Assembly (NCBI GenBank): GCA_017521565.1
Contig: JAFXCE010000031.1
Location: forward strand, 1 to 64,000
DNA from: Clostridia bacterium
GTDB lineage: Bacteria; Bacillota; Clostridia; Christensenellales; Aristaeellaceae
Direction of reading: 5' to 3'
DNA length: 64,000 nt
A program made the translations under genes and the position numbers. A model generated the notes under the pieces. It was given only the letters and a program-made list of their open reading frames with translations. It searched no databases and had not been told where the DNA came from. Every line of letters begins with the position of its first letter. Position 1 is the first letter of the stretch. Below are positions 1 through 8,597 of this stretch, in pieces.

Positions 1-35
1 AAAGTCAGGTGCTCTACCAGCTGAGCTAATGGATC
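1..35 (-). tRNA. tRNA-Lys (5' part, cut by window edge)
   Basis: Read on the minus strand, this is the acceptor 5' strand, D-arm (GCTCAGCTGGTAGAGC) and the start of the anticodon arm (CCTGACTTT). The anticodon is cut by the window edge after TT, so Lys(TTT) is inferred from resemblance to typical tRNA-Lys. It is the last tRNA seen in a four-gene cluster. Confidence 0.7.
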
Positions 36-38
36 AAA

Positions 39-114
39 TGGCTGGGGTGGCAGGATTCGAACCTTGCGAATGCGGGAGTCAAAGTCCCGTGCCTTGCCGC
101 TTGGCGACACCCCA
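39..114 (-). tRNA. tRNA-Gln (TTG), CCA encoded
   Basis: A complete cloverleaf on the minus strand: acceptor TGGGGTG pairs with CACCCCA, the anticodon loop CTTTGAC gives TTG, the T-arm is GGTTCGAATCC, the discriminator is G, and CCA is encoded at 39-41. A second glutamine tRNA (CTG) lies at 33938-34011, so both Gln codon families are covered in this window. Confidence 0.95.
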
Positions 115-146
115 ACGGTACCCTGCATCCTGCAGCGAAAATAAAG

Positions 147-224
147 TGGGGTGAGTAGTGGGAGTCGAACCCACGACCTCCAGAGCCACAATCTGGCGCT
201 CTAACCAACTGAGCTATACCCACC
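147..224 (-). tRNA. tRNA-His (GTG), CCA encoded
   Basis: A minus-strand cloverleaf with acceptor GTGGGTA/TACTCAC, anticodon loop TTGTGGC (anticodon GTG), T-loop GGTTCGACTCC and encoded CCA at 147-149. An extra 5' G (position -1, at 224) faces discriminator C. This is the histidine identity element of tRNA-His. Confidence 0.95.
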
Positions 225-227
225 ACA

Positions 228-304
228 TGGCGCGCCTTAAGGGATTCGAACCCCTGGCCCACGGCTTAGAAGGCCGTTGCTCTATCCGACTGAGCTAAAG
301 GCGC
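228..304 (-). tRNA. tRNA-Arg (TCT), CCA encoded
   Basis: A minus-strand cloverleaf with acceptor GCGCCTT/AAGGCGC, anticodon loop CTTCTAA (anticodon TCT, reading AGA/AGG) and CCA at 228-230. It is the promoter-proximal gene of the Arg-His-Gln-Lys cluster. Confidence 0.95.
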
Positions 305-351
305 TTGGTTCTACTTCTCTAGCGCTGCGGCGTTCCCGCTGACGAATATTG

Positions 352-380
352 ATTATACAGGAACGTCCCGGTTCTGTCAA
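352..380 (-). promoter_or_regulatory. Consensus sigma-A promoter of the tRNA cluster
   Basis: Read on the minus strand it is TTGACA (375-380), 17 bp, TATAAT (352-357): a perfect consensus, as expected for a stable-RNA operon. It lies about 50 bp upstream of tRNA-Arg. Confidence 0.9.
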
Positions 381-419
381 GCGCTTTTTTCTACTTTTTT
401 CAACTTTTTCAAAAAACAA

Positions 420-908
420 TCATGTTGTCACATTCAGCACCCGGCACTGCCCGCGATTGATCTCCAGCACGCTCGCCCTCGCCCGGCCCCCGCGGCAGTA
501 GTTACCAGCAGAGCCGGGATTGATCAGGAGCACGCCGCCCGCCGTTTCGCACAGGGCCGCATGCGTATGTCCAAAGAGTGCGACCGTCGCTTCATTCTCC
601 TGTGCTTTATAAGCAAGATTCATCAGACTGATAAGTCGGTGACCGTGCGTCATATAAATGCGCACGCCGCCGATTTCCTCAATCCTCTCCCACGGAAGCG
701 TACAGGACGAATAGTAATCGTTGTTGCCGCGCACCGCATACAGCGGCGGATGATTCGGCATGGACGAGAGCCTGTCCTCCAGATATGCCGCGTCGCGCGC
801 AACATCCCCTAGGAAGCAGGCCGCGTCGATATAGCCCATCTTGTCCAGCAATACATCAAGCGCTTCCTGATCCCCGTGGCTATCCGAAAACACACCGACG
901 CGGATCAT
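420..908 (-). CDS. YfcE/MJ0936-family metallophosphoesterase
   Basis: A 162-residue protein of the calcineurin-like phosphoesterase fold, usual length for the YfcE/MJ0936 family of small phosphodiesterases. The metal-site motifs are all present: DSHGD near residues 9-13, GD near 35, GNND near 61-64 and GHTHA near 113-117. The physiological substrate cannot be read from sequence. Its ATG overlaps the stop of the upstream rdgB gene (ATGA at 905-908), so the two are translationally coupled. The pairing is common in Firmicutes and suggests a role in nucleotide or nucleic-acid housekeeping. Confidence 0.88.
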   Translation of the reverse strand: MIRVGVFSDSHGDQEALDVLLDKMGYIDAACFLGDVARDAAYLEDRLSSMPNHPPLYAVRGNNDYYSSCTLPWERIEEIGGVRIYMTHGHRLISLMNLAYKAQENEATVALFGHTHAALCETAGGVLLINPGSAGNYCRGGRARASVLEINRGQCRVLNVTT

Positions 909-1516
909 GCCCGCATCTCCTCTGCCTTCAGCGCCTCCAGCACGGCAACAATACCACGCTTTCTATGGCTGATCGCATTCTTGGTTTCCATAGAGACCTC
1001 AGCAAACGTCTCTCCCGTTTCGCACTTAAAGAGCGGGTCATAGCCAAATCCGCCCTGTCCTCTGCGCTCGAAGAGAATCTCGCCGTCGCAGGTGCCGCGG
1101 CGGACAATCGGCGCCTTCCCCGGACGCACAAGCGCGATCGCAGCCACATACCGACCCGTTCTCGGCGCAGGCACATCCTTCAGGTTCTTAAGCAGGAGAT
1201 CATTGTTCGCCTCATCATCTCCGTGACGGCCGCAGTAACGCGCGCTGTACACGCCCGGTGCTCCGCCCAGCGCGTCGACCTCCAGCCCGCTGTCGTCAGC
1301 AATCGCAGCGCAGCCTGTCGCCTGCATGACATAATTGGCCTTGATGAGCGCATTGTCCTCAAACGTTACGCCATCTTCCTCAATATCCGCATCGATCCCG
1401 GCATCGCGCATGGAGACGACCTGAAAAAGATGCCCCAGAATCGCGTCGAATTCACACAGCTTGTTTTTATTATTGCTGGCGACGATCAGCCTCTCCAGCG
1501 TCTTGGATTCTTCCAT
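905..1516 (-). CDS. rdgB: XTP/dITP pyrophosphatase (RdgB/HAM1 family)
   Basis: A 203-residue Ham1-family nucleoside-triphosphate pyrophosphatase. It would remove non-canonical XTP, dITP and ITP from the nucleotide pool, releasing pyrophosphate. The family signature is clear: IVASNNKNKLCEF at the N-terminus, EEDGVTFEDNALIKA in the middle, the ADDSGLEVDALGGAPGVYSA segment, then GQGGFGYDPLF and ISHRKR at the C-terminus. The ATG at 1516 is chosen because GAGGAG lies 8 nt upstream; a GTG nine bases further upstream overlaps that ribosome site. The stop overlaps the next gene's start. Confidence 0.93.
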   Translation of the reverse strand: MEESKTLERLIVASNNKNKLCEFDAILGHLFQVVSMRDAGIDADIEEDGVTFEDNALIKANYVMQATGCAAIADDSGLEVDALGGAPGVYSARYCGRHGDDEANNDLLLKNLKDVPAPRTGRYVAAIALVRPGKAPIVRRGTCDGEILFERRGQGGFGYDPLFKCETGETFAEVSMETKNAISHRKRGIVAVLEALKAEEMRA

Positions 1517-1670
1517 GCTTTTCACTCCTCATATTCGCTGATGCAGCGGAGATTCAGCCGCACTATTTAATCATTATAGCATAACCCGGATTCCGCCGCA
1601 ACGCAAAGTCGGCGTTTTTTGCACATTGACATTTGACATTAAGTTATCAATTCAAATCTTTTGATTTTGC

Positions 1671-1699
1671 TTGACATCCCTTCTTTGTTCAATTACAAT
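1671..1699 (+). promoter_or_regulatory. Consensus promoter for the DUF1874-like gene
   Basis: TTGACA (1671-1676), 17 bp, TACAAT (1694-1699). It lies about 50 bp upstream of the ATG at 1748 in an AT-rich stretch. Confidence 0.85.
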
Positions 1700-1747
1700 A
1701 AATTTAACGATAAAGATTTGCCGATTCATTCTATAAGGAGGTACACT

Positions 1748-2137
1748 ATGGACTATACCAATCTGCCGCTGCTTTTGCTGGATAACAGCTCTTTGAGCAA
1801 CGTTCTTGGCGTTGGCACCTTCAAGTGCGAGTATCTCAACTTCGAAGAAGCAAAGGGCATCATCGAAAGCTACGATCCCGAGAGCGTACTCAAATGCTTC
1901 TCCGGCGCTTATCTGGAGTCGGTGATCTGCGACTATCTCGACATCGAGAACCGCCATTTTGAATACGTTGAGCCGACTGAAATGGCCGTCAATCAACATG
2001 CTATCGCCTTTAAGGTGTATATCACGCCGTCCGGAACACAGCCGATCATCAAGATCAAAACGCCGGAGTACATCTCTGAGGCCAAGAAAATTCAGAATAT
2101 CTACATCCACTGCCAGTACATCCACAGAGAACTGTGA
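1748..2137 (+). CDS. DUF1874-like (STIV B116/YddF-type) small protein
   Basis: A 129-residue cytoplasmic protein with no signal peptide or membrane segment. The layout resembles the DUF1874 family (archaeal virus STIV B116 and Bacillus YddF): an N-terminal strand ending in LLLLDNSSL, then FEEAKGIIESYDPESVL, a helix GAYLESVICDYLDIENR, and AIAFKVYITPSG. The family binds DNA or is viral/mobile in several cases, but its function here is unknown. The start follows AAGGAGG by 7 nt. The gene is monocistronic, between its own promoter and a terminator. The family call comes from pattern resemblance only. Confidence 0.6.
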   Translation: MDYTNLPLLLLDNSSLSNVLGVGTFKCEYLNFEEAKGIIESYDPESVLKCFSGAYLESVICDYLDIENRHFEYVEPTEMAVNQHAIAFKVYITPSGTQPIIKIKTPEYISEAKKIQNIYIHCQYIHREL

Positions 2138-2164
2138 TCCCGTTGAGCTGTTCTCTGAGCACAT

Positions 2165-2202
2165 GAATGCCCCGGTTTCCCGCACAGGAAACCGGGGCAT
2201 TC
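2165..2202. terminator. Bidirectional hairpin between convergent genes
   Basis: A perfect 16-bp inverted repeat (2165-2180 with 2187-2202) around a 6-nt loop. It lies between the convergent stops of the DUF1874-like and GerMN genes, with only short T-rich tails. Confidence 0.8.
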
Positions 2203-2205
2203 ACT

Positions 2206-3249
2206 TTACTCAATAAGCATGACCTCGGGATAGCTGTTTTCCACCTCGGCGGCAACATTGGCAAATGTGGGCACATCCTCCACCGGTACCTGATACGGCT
2301 TTCCATCGACCAGAATCTTCACCTTTTTGATACCCGGATAACGCGTGCAGGTCATCATCAGCGCCCGCATCGCCTGTACACCGCCGTCGCTATGCTCCGC
2401 GATCTTCGTGAATTCCGGACTGAAATTGATGGTCACGACGCCGCCTTTGACCGACACACCCAACAGCTGTACGTCGCTGTCCAGAGGCGCTTCCAGCCCG
2501 CTGTCCGCCTTCGGCCCGCGCAGGAACTCAAAAACGGCAGTCGCCACGTCATCATCTGAATAGACCGTACGCGAAACCGGAACCAGCAGCCGGCCATCCT
2601 GCGAGGGGAAATACATCTGCACCTCGTCCGCGCCTGCGAAAACATCCTGCACCGGTTCTTCCTGATTGAGCCCGACGCGCGTATACGACCCGGATATATT
2701 CGTCCCGTGCGTCAGCGTATCGCGCTTCTGGCCGCCAACAAGAAAGTTGACGTCCTTGACCGTGTCAAACTCCGTAAGCGCCCAGACAATCGCTGTTCGC
2801 ATATTCTCTTCCTGCTGCTTGTCACTGGCGGCAAGCGCTTCCCGTCCCAGATCCACCCGCGCATGTCCGTCTGCAATATCGAGTTCAAACGTCGTTCCCT
2901 CCGGCACAACCGGCGAAAGACCCAGCCGCGCAGCATCCATGTCGTTTCTGGCGCTCTGCACCATCAGCTCAAGCGTCGCCTTTGCGATGCCATCCTGGCG
3001 CTCCACCTCACGCAGCACAGGAACCAGATAACCATCGCCATCCTCATAATAGACAACGGTATTCTGCATATCCCTCACAGGGGCAGCAGCAGCCACCTCC
3101 GCCTGAGGAATACTCTCAAGCGGCTCCTCATACATTTCCGTCTCCACATTCCGGCTGCTTACGCTCAGCAGCAGCACCAGCGCCGCGGAGCTCGCGATGA
3201 GCACGCGCTCCACGTTCGCCCGCTTGATCCTGATCTTCGGCCATTTCAT
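2206..3249 (-). CDS. Membrane-anchored protein with two GerMN domains
   Basis: A 347-residue protein with a basic N-terminus and one membrane segment (about residues 14-33, ALVLLLSV core), followed by an outside region. Two GerMN-like repeats are visible, at about 75-180 (TLELMVQSARN ... TVKDVNFLVGGQ) and 200-325 (AVFEFLRGPKAD ... GIKKVKILVDGK). GerMN domains occur in sporulation/germination protein GerM and in cell-envelope lipoproteins. No lipobox is visible. The ATG at 3249 is preferred because AAGGAG lies 8 nt upstream; GTG and ATG codons just before it are too close to the ribosome site. Confidence 0.8.
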   Translation of the reverse strand: MKWPKIRIKRANVERVLIASSAALVLLLSVSSRNVETEMYEEPLESIPQAEVAAAAPVRDMQNTVVYYEDGDGYLVPVLREVERQDGIAKATLELMVQSARNDMDAARLGLSPVVPEGTTFELDIADGHARVDLGREALAASDKQQEENMRTAIVWALTEFDTVKDVNFLVGGQKRDTLTHGTNISGSYTRVGLNQEEPVQDVFAGADEVQMYFPSQDGRLLVPVSRTVYSDDDVATAVFEFLRGPKADSGLEAPLDSDVQLLGVSVKGGVVTINFSPEFTKIAEHSDGGVQAMRALMMTCTRYPGIKKVKILVDGKPYQVPVEDVPTFANVAAEVENSYPEVMLIE

Positions 3250-3331
3250 CCTCATCACTCCTTGCGGTTCATTCCGGTTGAGTGTATTCCCTCCCCTCTC
3301 CTTCCATGCATATAAAAGGCCTCCGTTCGCA

Positions 3332-3360
3332 TTGCGTCATCACGTGGCGCATGATATAAT
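3332..3360 (+). promoter_or_regulatory. Promoter of rqcH
   Basis: TTGCGT (3332-3337), 17 bp, TATAAT (3355-3360), about 40 bp before the ATG. Confidence 0.75.
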
Positions 3361-3400
3361 AGAAAGGCTAACGAGTTTTTCCCAAGGAGGGGTTTTTAAT

Positions 3401-5143
3401 ATGCCACTTGACGGCGTTATGCTCGGCTTTGTCGCGCGCGAGCTTGACAGCAAACTGAAAGACGGCCGCGTCGACCGCGTGATCCAGCCAGAACGGGATG
3501 AGATTCATCTTCTCATCCGTGCGCAGGGCGTAAATCACCGCCTTGTGCTCAGTGCATCGGCAAATGCTGCACGCGTGCACCTCAGCCAGCATAGCAAAAC
3601 CGGCCCGATGGAGCCGCCGATGTTCTGTATGCTGCTGCGCAAGTATCTCGCCTCTGGACGCGTGCAGGCTGTCCGTCGGATCGCAGGCGACAGAATCATT
3701 GAGATTGAGATTCAGGCGCTGAGCGAGATGGGCGATCAGGTCATGCGCACGATTGTCGTGGAGGTCATGGGCCGCCACTCCAACATCATCCTGCGCTCGC
3801 AGGACGGACGCATCATCGACGCAGCGCGCCATATCGGCGAGGACATCTCCCGCGTACGTCAGGTGCTGCCCGGCCTTCCCTACTGCTATCCGCCTTCCCA
3901 AGGCAAGCTGAATCCCGAAACCGCAACCGCCGAAGAGATCGCACTCCGCCTTCGCGAGACGGGCGGCAAACTTGACAAGGCCATCGGAAGCTGTATCGCC
4001 GGCTTCTCGCCGCAGGCCGCGCGTGAGGTCTGCGCGCGCATCGGGCTGGATACGTCCACACTGATTGCTGACATCAACGCCGATGCCTGCGCGCAGGCAA
4101 TCGCCGATTATCTTGCGCAAATGCCGCAGCTAGGCCCCTGCGTCGTAAACATCACAGAGGATGGGTCCCCCGCAGATGTGTATCCCTTTGCCCAGCTGCA
4201 TCTGCCCATGGCCAGCGTAAGCGAATATGATGGTCCCAGCGCCGCATTGGATGCATATTTCTATGAGCGAGACCGCCGCGACCGCATGAACCAGCGCGCA
4301 AGCGCGCTGGCGCACACGCTTAAAAACCATATCGAACGCTGCGAAAAAAAGATCGCCATTCAGAACGAAGCGCTGGAAAGCGCAGCTCGCATGGAGGAAT
4401 ACCGTCAGAAAGGCGAACTGATTCAGGCCAATCTCTATCGGCTGAAAAAGGGAGAAGCCGTCGCTCAGGTCGAAAACTTCTACACAGAAACCTGTGAGCC
4501 CATCGAGATTCCGATGGATGTTTCCCTCTCTCCGGCACAGAATGCGCAGCGCTATTTCAAGCTTTACCAAAAAGCCCGAGGCGCGCGCACGCTGGCCGCC
4601 GAACAGAAGGCCAAGGCCGAACAGGAGCTTGAATACCTTGAGCAGATGGAGGACGACCTGCGCAAATGCACCGACGCCGCAGGACTCTCTGAGCTGCGCG
4701 CCATGCTGGAAAAGTCCGGCCATGTCCGCCAGACGTTCTCTCGCGTCAAGCAGCGTAAGGAAGCTCCGTCCCAGCCCATGAAGTTCCTCTCCTGCGACGG
4801 CATTGAGATTGAGGTCGGCAAGAACGCCCTGCAGAACGAACGCCTGACCATGGGCGCCAAAGGCGACGAACTCTGGCTGCATGCGCAGAAAATGCCCGGA
4901 TCGCATGTACTGGTGCATAGCGCCGACGTGCCCGAAGCGACGCTTAAAGAAGCTGCGATGCTGGCAGCGTATTATTCCAAAGGCGTGCGCTCGGCCCAGG
5001 TTCCCATTGACGCAACGCTGCGCCGCTACATTAAAAAGCCTGGCGGCACGCCTGCGGGCTTCGTGATCTATACCCATCAGCGCACACTCTACATCACGCC
5101 GGACGAGGCGACTGTGAAGAAAATCAAATGCATCCGGGAATAA
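3401..5143 (+). CDS. rqcH: Rqc2 homologue RqcH (NFACT family)
   Basis: A 580-residue NFACT protein. RqcH binds stalled 50S-peptidyl-tRNA complexes and adds C-terminal alanine tails that mark the nascent chain for degradation; older annotations call the family fibronectin-binding FbpA. Order: NFACT-N domain (residues 1 to about 250, starting PLDGVMLGFVARELDSKL), a coiled-coil region of about 170 residues rich in Lys/Glu/Gln, and the C-terminal NFACT-R/DUF814 domain (GAKGDELWLHAQKMPGSHV, about 485-505). The ATG follows AAGGAGGGG by about 9 nt. Its own promoter makes it monocistronic. Confidence 0.92.
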   Translation: MPLDGVMLGFVARELDSKLKDGRVDRVIQPERDEIHLLIRAQGVNHRLVLSASANAARVHLSQHSKTGPMEPPMFCMLLRKYLASGRVQAVRRIAGDRIIEIEIQALSEMGDQVMRTIVVEVMGRHSNIILRSQDGRIIDAARHIGEDISRVRQVLPGLPYCYPPSQGKLNPETATAEEIALRLRETGGKLDKAIGSCIAGFSPQAAREVCARIGLDTSTLIADINADACAQAIADYLAQMPQLGPCVVNITEDGSPADVYPFAQLHLPMASVSEYDGPSAALDAYFYERDRRDRMNQRASALAHTLKNHIERCEKKIAIQNEALESAARMEEYRQKGELIQANLYRLKKGEAVAQVENFYTETCEPIEIPMDVSLSPAQNAQRYFKLYQKARGARTLAAEQKAKAEQELEYLEQMEDDLRKCTDAAGLSELRAMLEKSGHVRQTFSRVKQRKEAPSQPMKFLSCDGIEIEVGKNALQNERLTMGAKGDELWLHAQKMPGSHVLVHSADVPEATLKEAAMLAAYYSKGVRSAQVPIDATLRRYIKKPGGTPAGFVIYTHQRTLYITPDEATVKKIKCIRE

Positions 5144-5165
5144 ACGCGGGCAGGTTTCTGCATAA

Positions 5166-5195
5166 TTGACAATCGCTTTATTCCCATGCTATCAT
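5166..5195 (+). promoter_or_regulatory. Promoter of the PAP2 gene
   Basis: TTGACA (5166-5171), 18 bp, TATCAT (5190-5195), about 50 bp before the ATG. Confidence 0.7.
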
Positions 5196-5246
5196 GAATG
5201 TTACTGAACACTTCCGAATACATCCTTCGGAAAGAAAAGAGGTCAT

Positions 5247-6164
5247 ATGGAGATTCTGTACTTTCTTGAAGGGCTTCGCATGCCGGTATTCGATGTTTTC
5301 TTCTCCCTGATCACGCATTTTGGCGAGGAGACGCTCTTCATCATCATCGGCCTGCTGTTCTTCTGGTGCATCGATAAAAAAGAAGGCTATTACCTCCTCT
5401 GCGTCGGTTTGCTTGGTACAGTCGTCAATCAGTTTCTCAAGCTACTTTTCCGGATTCCACGCCCGTGGGTGCGCAACCCAGAATTCACCATCGTGGAAAG
5501 CGCACGCGCCGAGGCGACGGGGTATTCCTTCCCGAGCGGCCACACGCAGACGAGCGTGGGCGTATACGGCGGTATTGCCCGCTGGACGGGCAAAAGCCTC
5601 CTAAGCACGCTATGCCTCGCGCTGTGCGTGCTGGTTCCGCTTTCGCGCATGTATCTGGGCGTGCACACGCCGGCGGATGTGGGCGTTTCCATTGTGCTGG
5701 CGCTTGTACTGATCTTCGCCGTCCATCCTATTGTTTACAAAGGCTTTGAAACGCCGAAAACCATGCGCGCATTACTGGGCTGCATGACATTGCTCGCGCT
5801 CGGCAATCTGGCCTTTGTCAGCCTGTATTCCTTCCCGGCGGATGTGGATGCAGATAATCTGGCGCACGGCATCAAGAATGCCTACACCATGTTGGGCTGT
5901 GTGCTCGGTCTTCTGGCTTCCTACGAAGCAGACCGCCGCTATATCCGTTTTGTGACGAAGGGGTCTCTGCGTCTGCAGGCAGCCAAGCTCATCCCCGGCA
6001 TGCTGCTCCTCCTCGCCATCAAGTCCGGCCTGAAAGCGCCGCTGTACGCGCTGACGGGCGGGCATTATGTAGCCGATGCCATCCGCTATTTCGTTGTTGT
6101 CGCGTTTGCAGGCTGCCTCTGGCCGCTGACCTTCCCATGGTTCAGCAGAAAATTCGGAAAATAA
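5247..6164 (+). CDS. PAP2-superfamily membrane phosphatase
   Basis: A 305-residue integral membrane protein with roughly seven to eight hydrophobic segments. The three-part PAP2 phosphatase signature is intact: KLLFRIPRP (about 54-62), PSGHTQTS (about 96-103) and SRMYLGVHTPADV (about 133-145), which provides the catalytic His/Arg/Asp set. Related enzymes dephosphorylate undecaprenyl pyrophosphate, phosphatidate or similar lipids; the substrate here is not known. The family core ends near residue 160, and the remaining four or five membrane segments form an extension. AAGAGG precedes the ATG, and a terminator follows. Confidence 0.88.
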   Translation: MEILYFLEGLRMPVFDVFFSLITHFGEETLFIIIGLLFFWCIDKKEGYYLLCVGLLGTVVNQFLKLLFRIPRPWVRNPEFTIVESARAEATGYSFPSGHTQTSVGVYGGIARWTGKSLLSTLCLALCVLVPLSRMYLGVHTPADVGVSIVLALVLIFAVHPIVYKGFETPKTMRALLGCMTLLALGNLAFVSLYSFPADVDADNLAHGIKNAYTMLGCVLGLLASYEADRRYIRFVTKGSLRLQAAKLIPGMLLLLAIKSGLKAPLYALTGGHYVADAIRYFVVVAFAGCLWPLTFPWFSRKFGK

Positions 6165-6180
6165 ACCCATACATATCAAA

Positions 6181-6220
6181 CAGCCATCCAAAGCTTTACG
6201 CCTGGATGGCTGTTCCTTTT
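6181..6220 (+). terminator. Rho-independent terminator after the PAP2 gene
   Basis: Stem CAGCCATCCA (6181-6190) pairs with TGGATGGCTG (6203-6212), followed by a T-rich tail. Confidence 0.8.
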
Positions 6221-6231
6221 GTCTGTTCACA

Positions 6232-7275
6232 TTACCATTTGTTTTCGACCTTCTCCGCAAAACCCAGAAGATCCTTGACATGAAGCCTTGTGCCATCGTC
6301 AAGCACTGCCGTGCCGCTGAAACGACCAAAAACCTGATTCTGATCGCTCTTGATCAGCTTCACATCCGTGCAGGAGGCTCGATTGATGATGGGCACAAAG
6401 TCCATCTCGAAGCGCCCATCATCGCTGGTGAACGTCCACGGCGCCAGATAATCCTCTTTGCCATCCTTCATCGGGATATTAAACGCAACCTGCGAGAGCT
6501 TATGCGCCTTTCCTGCATAGAAGAGCATGTTTTCGCTCGCCGCGCGCGTATCGCCAAAGCCGTAACCGATGTTGAAGCCAAAGTCCACGCCATCCACAAG
6601 GCCGGATGCGCTCCCCCAATACCAGGTATTGTGATACGTCCACACGCCGCGTCCCCAGTCGAGCACGCCGAAAGCGCTGCCCGGATCAAGCGTATACATC
6701 TGATCGCCTAAACGAACCGTGCCTTTTGCGCGCATGCAGTTAATCTTCTGATTGTAATAGAAGTGCGCAGGCTTTTCAAACGGTGTACAGATCACGATAG
6801 ACTCTTCCGGCTCCTGCATAAGCGTCACATCGATATCAATCGCCGCGCCGTCCTTAAAGTCGTCCATATGCGCCTCCAGACGGCGCATTCCGTCTGCAAC
6901 CGTAAAGGTGAGAAAATAACCTTTGCCCACGATCTTGGTTACGCCCTGCGCAGATGTCGCCGGAAGGCCGGTTTTGCCCATCGGAAAGATGCGCATCGGG
7001 GATTTTGTGACCTCCCACGGCTTCTCCCCTCCTTCCTGCTCAAAGGAAAGAAAGGAAATGGAATCCAGTCCCATGTAACTGTTATCCGCAATGGTCAGCG
7101 CCACGCCGAAGCGATCACAGCCCACGTAATAATAATCCCACTCCTTCAGCCGCGCAAAGCCACCCTTGACCTTCGTACGGTCATACACGGGCAGAAGGCG
7201 TTTCGCATAACCCGGTTCCGTCAGGCTGCCCCGCGCATCCAGCAGCGGAATAGCCCGGGTAATCTCATGCTGCAT
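6232..7275 (-). CDS. DUF2804 domain-containing protein
   Basis: A 347-residue protein matching the DUF2804 family along its length: MQHEITRAIPLLD and GYAKRLLPVYDR at the N-terminus, then LKEWDYYYVGCDRFGVALTI, and GRGVWTYHNTWYWGSAS in the middle. The fold is likely beta-rich (lipocalin-like); no catalytic function is established. No signal peptide is seen. The ATG at 7275 is chosen because GAGGGGGA lies about 7 nt upstream; the longer frame lacks a ribosome site. It probably shares a transcript with no other gene: the upstream gene has its own terminator. Confidence 0.85.
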   Translation of the reverse strand: MQHEITRAIPLLDARGSLTEPGYAKRLLPVYDRTKVKGGFARLKEWDYYYVGCDRFGVALTIADNSYMGLDSISFLSFEQEGGEKPWEVTKSPMRIFPMGKTGLPATSAQGVTKIVGKGYFLTFTVADGMRRLEAHMDDFKDGAAIDIDVTLMQEPEESIVICTPFEKPAHFYYNQKINCMRAKGTVRLGDQMYTLDPGSAFGVLDWGRGVWTYHNTWYWGSASGLVDGVDFGFNIGYGFGDTRAASENMLFYAGKAHKLSQVAFNIPMKDGKEDYLAPWTFTSDDGRFEMDFVPIINRASCTDVKLIKSDQNQVFGRFSGTAVLDDGTRLHVKDLLGFAEKVENKW

Positions 7276-7361
7276 CGTATTCCCCCTCAAAAGCGTCGTG
7301 GAGTACATCGTCCTTCTTCTTTCTCAATTTTCCCCGATTCGCACCCGAAAGTCAAGAAAAA

Positions 7362-7387
7362 AGAGACCCTTGTTTCCAAGGATCTCT
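7362..7387 (-). terminator. Terminator of the CofE-like gene
   Basis: On the minus strand AGAGATCCTTG pairs with CAAGGGTCTCT around GAAA, followed by TTTTTTC. It lies just downstream of the stop at 7401. Confidence 0.9.
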
Positions 7388-7400
7388 GAAAAAATGAAAA

Positions 7401-8597
7401 TCAATCGTTGGTATAGTTATCGAAGTAGCCCTGAATGTAAATGATCGGGGTGCCCTTGTCGCCGGAGCCGGAGGTCAGATCGCACAGAGAACCAATCAGG
7501 TCGGTCAGGCGGCGCGGCGTCGTGCCCTGCGCAGCCATATTGCCCACGAGGGAGGAACCGTCCTTCTGCTGAATCTTGCTCTTAATGGCGTCGCGCAGCG
7601 CCTCGCCGGTCAGGTCGGCAAAGTCGTTATCAGCCAGATACTTGAGCTTGAGCTCGTTGGGCGTACCCACCAGACCCGCAGTATAGGCCGGGGAAACAAC
7701 CGGATCCGCCAGCTCCCAGATCTTGCCGACCGGGTCCTTGAACGCGCCATCGCCATAGACCATGACCTCGTAGTGCTTACCGGTCTTTTCAAGCAGCTTC
7801 GCCTGAATTTCCTCAACCAGATCCTGGCACTCACGCGGGAAGAGCTTCACCTTATCCTCGGTAGACTTATTGGAGCCCAGCAGACCGTAACGCTCGTTGC
7901 AGCCGCTGCCATCAATCGGGGCATTCATGATCTCATCCAGACCAAACACACGCTCCGCGCCAGCCGCGCGCAGCAGGCGCTTGGTGCGAACGCGGGTGTG
8001 GATATCACAGTTGAGGACGTTCTTGGTATACTTGAGGATCGCACGCGGGTCGTTGGCAAAGACAACCTCTACCTCAGCGCCCATCTCGCGGATCAGATTG
8101 GAATAATACTCGACATAGTCAACGCCCGTGAACGGGTGCTTGATGTAGCCAAAGAGCTCGCGGTACTTCTCCAGAGAGAGCACATCAGAATACGGATTGA
8201 TGCCCTTCTCATCAAGCAGATCCAGATCGATCAGATGGTTGCCCACCTCGTCGGACGGATAGCTGAGCATCAGCACGATCTTCTTGGCGCCCTTGGCAAT
8301 GCCGCGCAGGCAGATCGCAAAGCGATTGCGGCTGAGGATCGGAAAGATGACGCCAACGGTCTCGCCGCCCAGCTTGGCGCGGACGTCATCGGCGATGTTA
8401 TCCACGCTGCAGTAATTGCCCTGCGCGCGGGCCACGATAGCTTCAGTCATGGCAACGATGTCGCGGTCGCGCGGGGTGATCTCGCCGCCATTCACGGCAG
8501 CCATCACGGAATCGACCACAATATCCACAAGGTTATCGCCCTCGCGGATGATTGGCGCACGAACGCCCATGGAAACAGTACCCAGCATTCTGCTCAT
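7401..8597 (-). CDS. Coenzyme F420-0:L-glutamate ligase-like protein (CofE family)
   Basis: A 398-residue protein of the CofE/FbiB-like gamma-glutamyl ligase family (GTP-dependent glutamate addition to F420-0 in archaea and actinobacteria). Features seen include GVRAPIIREGDNLVDIV near the start, ITPRDRDIVAMTEAIVARAQG, SRNRFAICLRGIAKGAKK, and FKDPVGKIWELADPVVSPAY near residue 295. It is longer than archaeal CofE (about 250 residues) and typical of a Clostridia subgroup with unknown substrate. No F420 biosynthesis gene is nearby. The ATG follows GGAG by 9 nt. It has its own promoter and terminator. Confidence 0.82.
   Translation of the reverse strand: MSRMLGTVSMGVRAPIIREGDNLVDIVVDSVMAAVNGGEITPRDRDIVAMTEAIVARAQGNYCSVDNIADDVRAKLGGETVGVIFPILSRNRFAICLRGIAKGAKKIVLMLSYPSDEVGNHLIDLDLLDEKGINPYSDVLSLEKYRELFGYIKHPFTGVDYVEYYSNLIREMGAEVEVVFANDPRAILKYTKNVLNCDIHTRVRTKRLLRAAGAERVFGLDEIMNAPIDGSGCNERYGLLGSNKSTEDKVKLFPRECQDLVEEIQAKLLEKTGKHYEVMVYGDGAFKDPVGKIWELADPVVSPAYTAGLVGTPNELKLKYLADNDFADLTGEALRDAIKSKIQQKDGSSLVGNMAAQGTTPRRLTDLIGSLCDLTSGSGDKGTPIIYIQGYFDNYTND

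Noticed and set aside
1..304. Short open frames across the tRNA cluster
   Set aside because: The DNA is fully explained by four tRNA genes.
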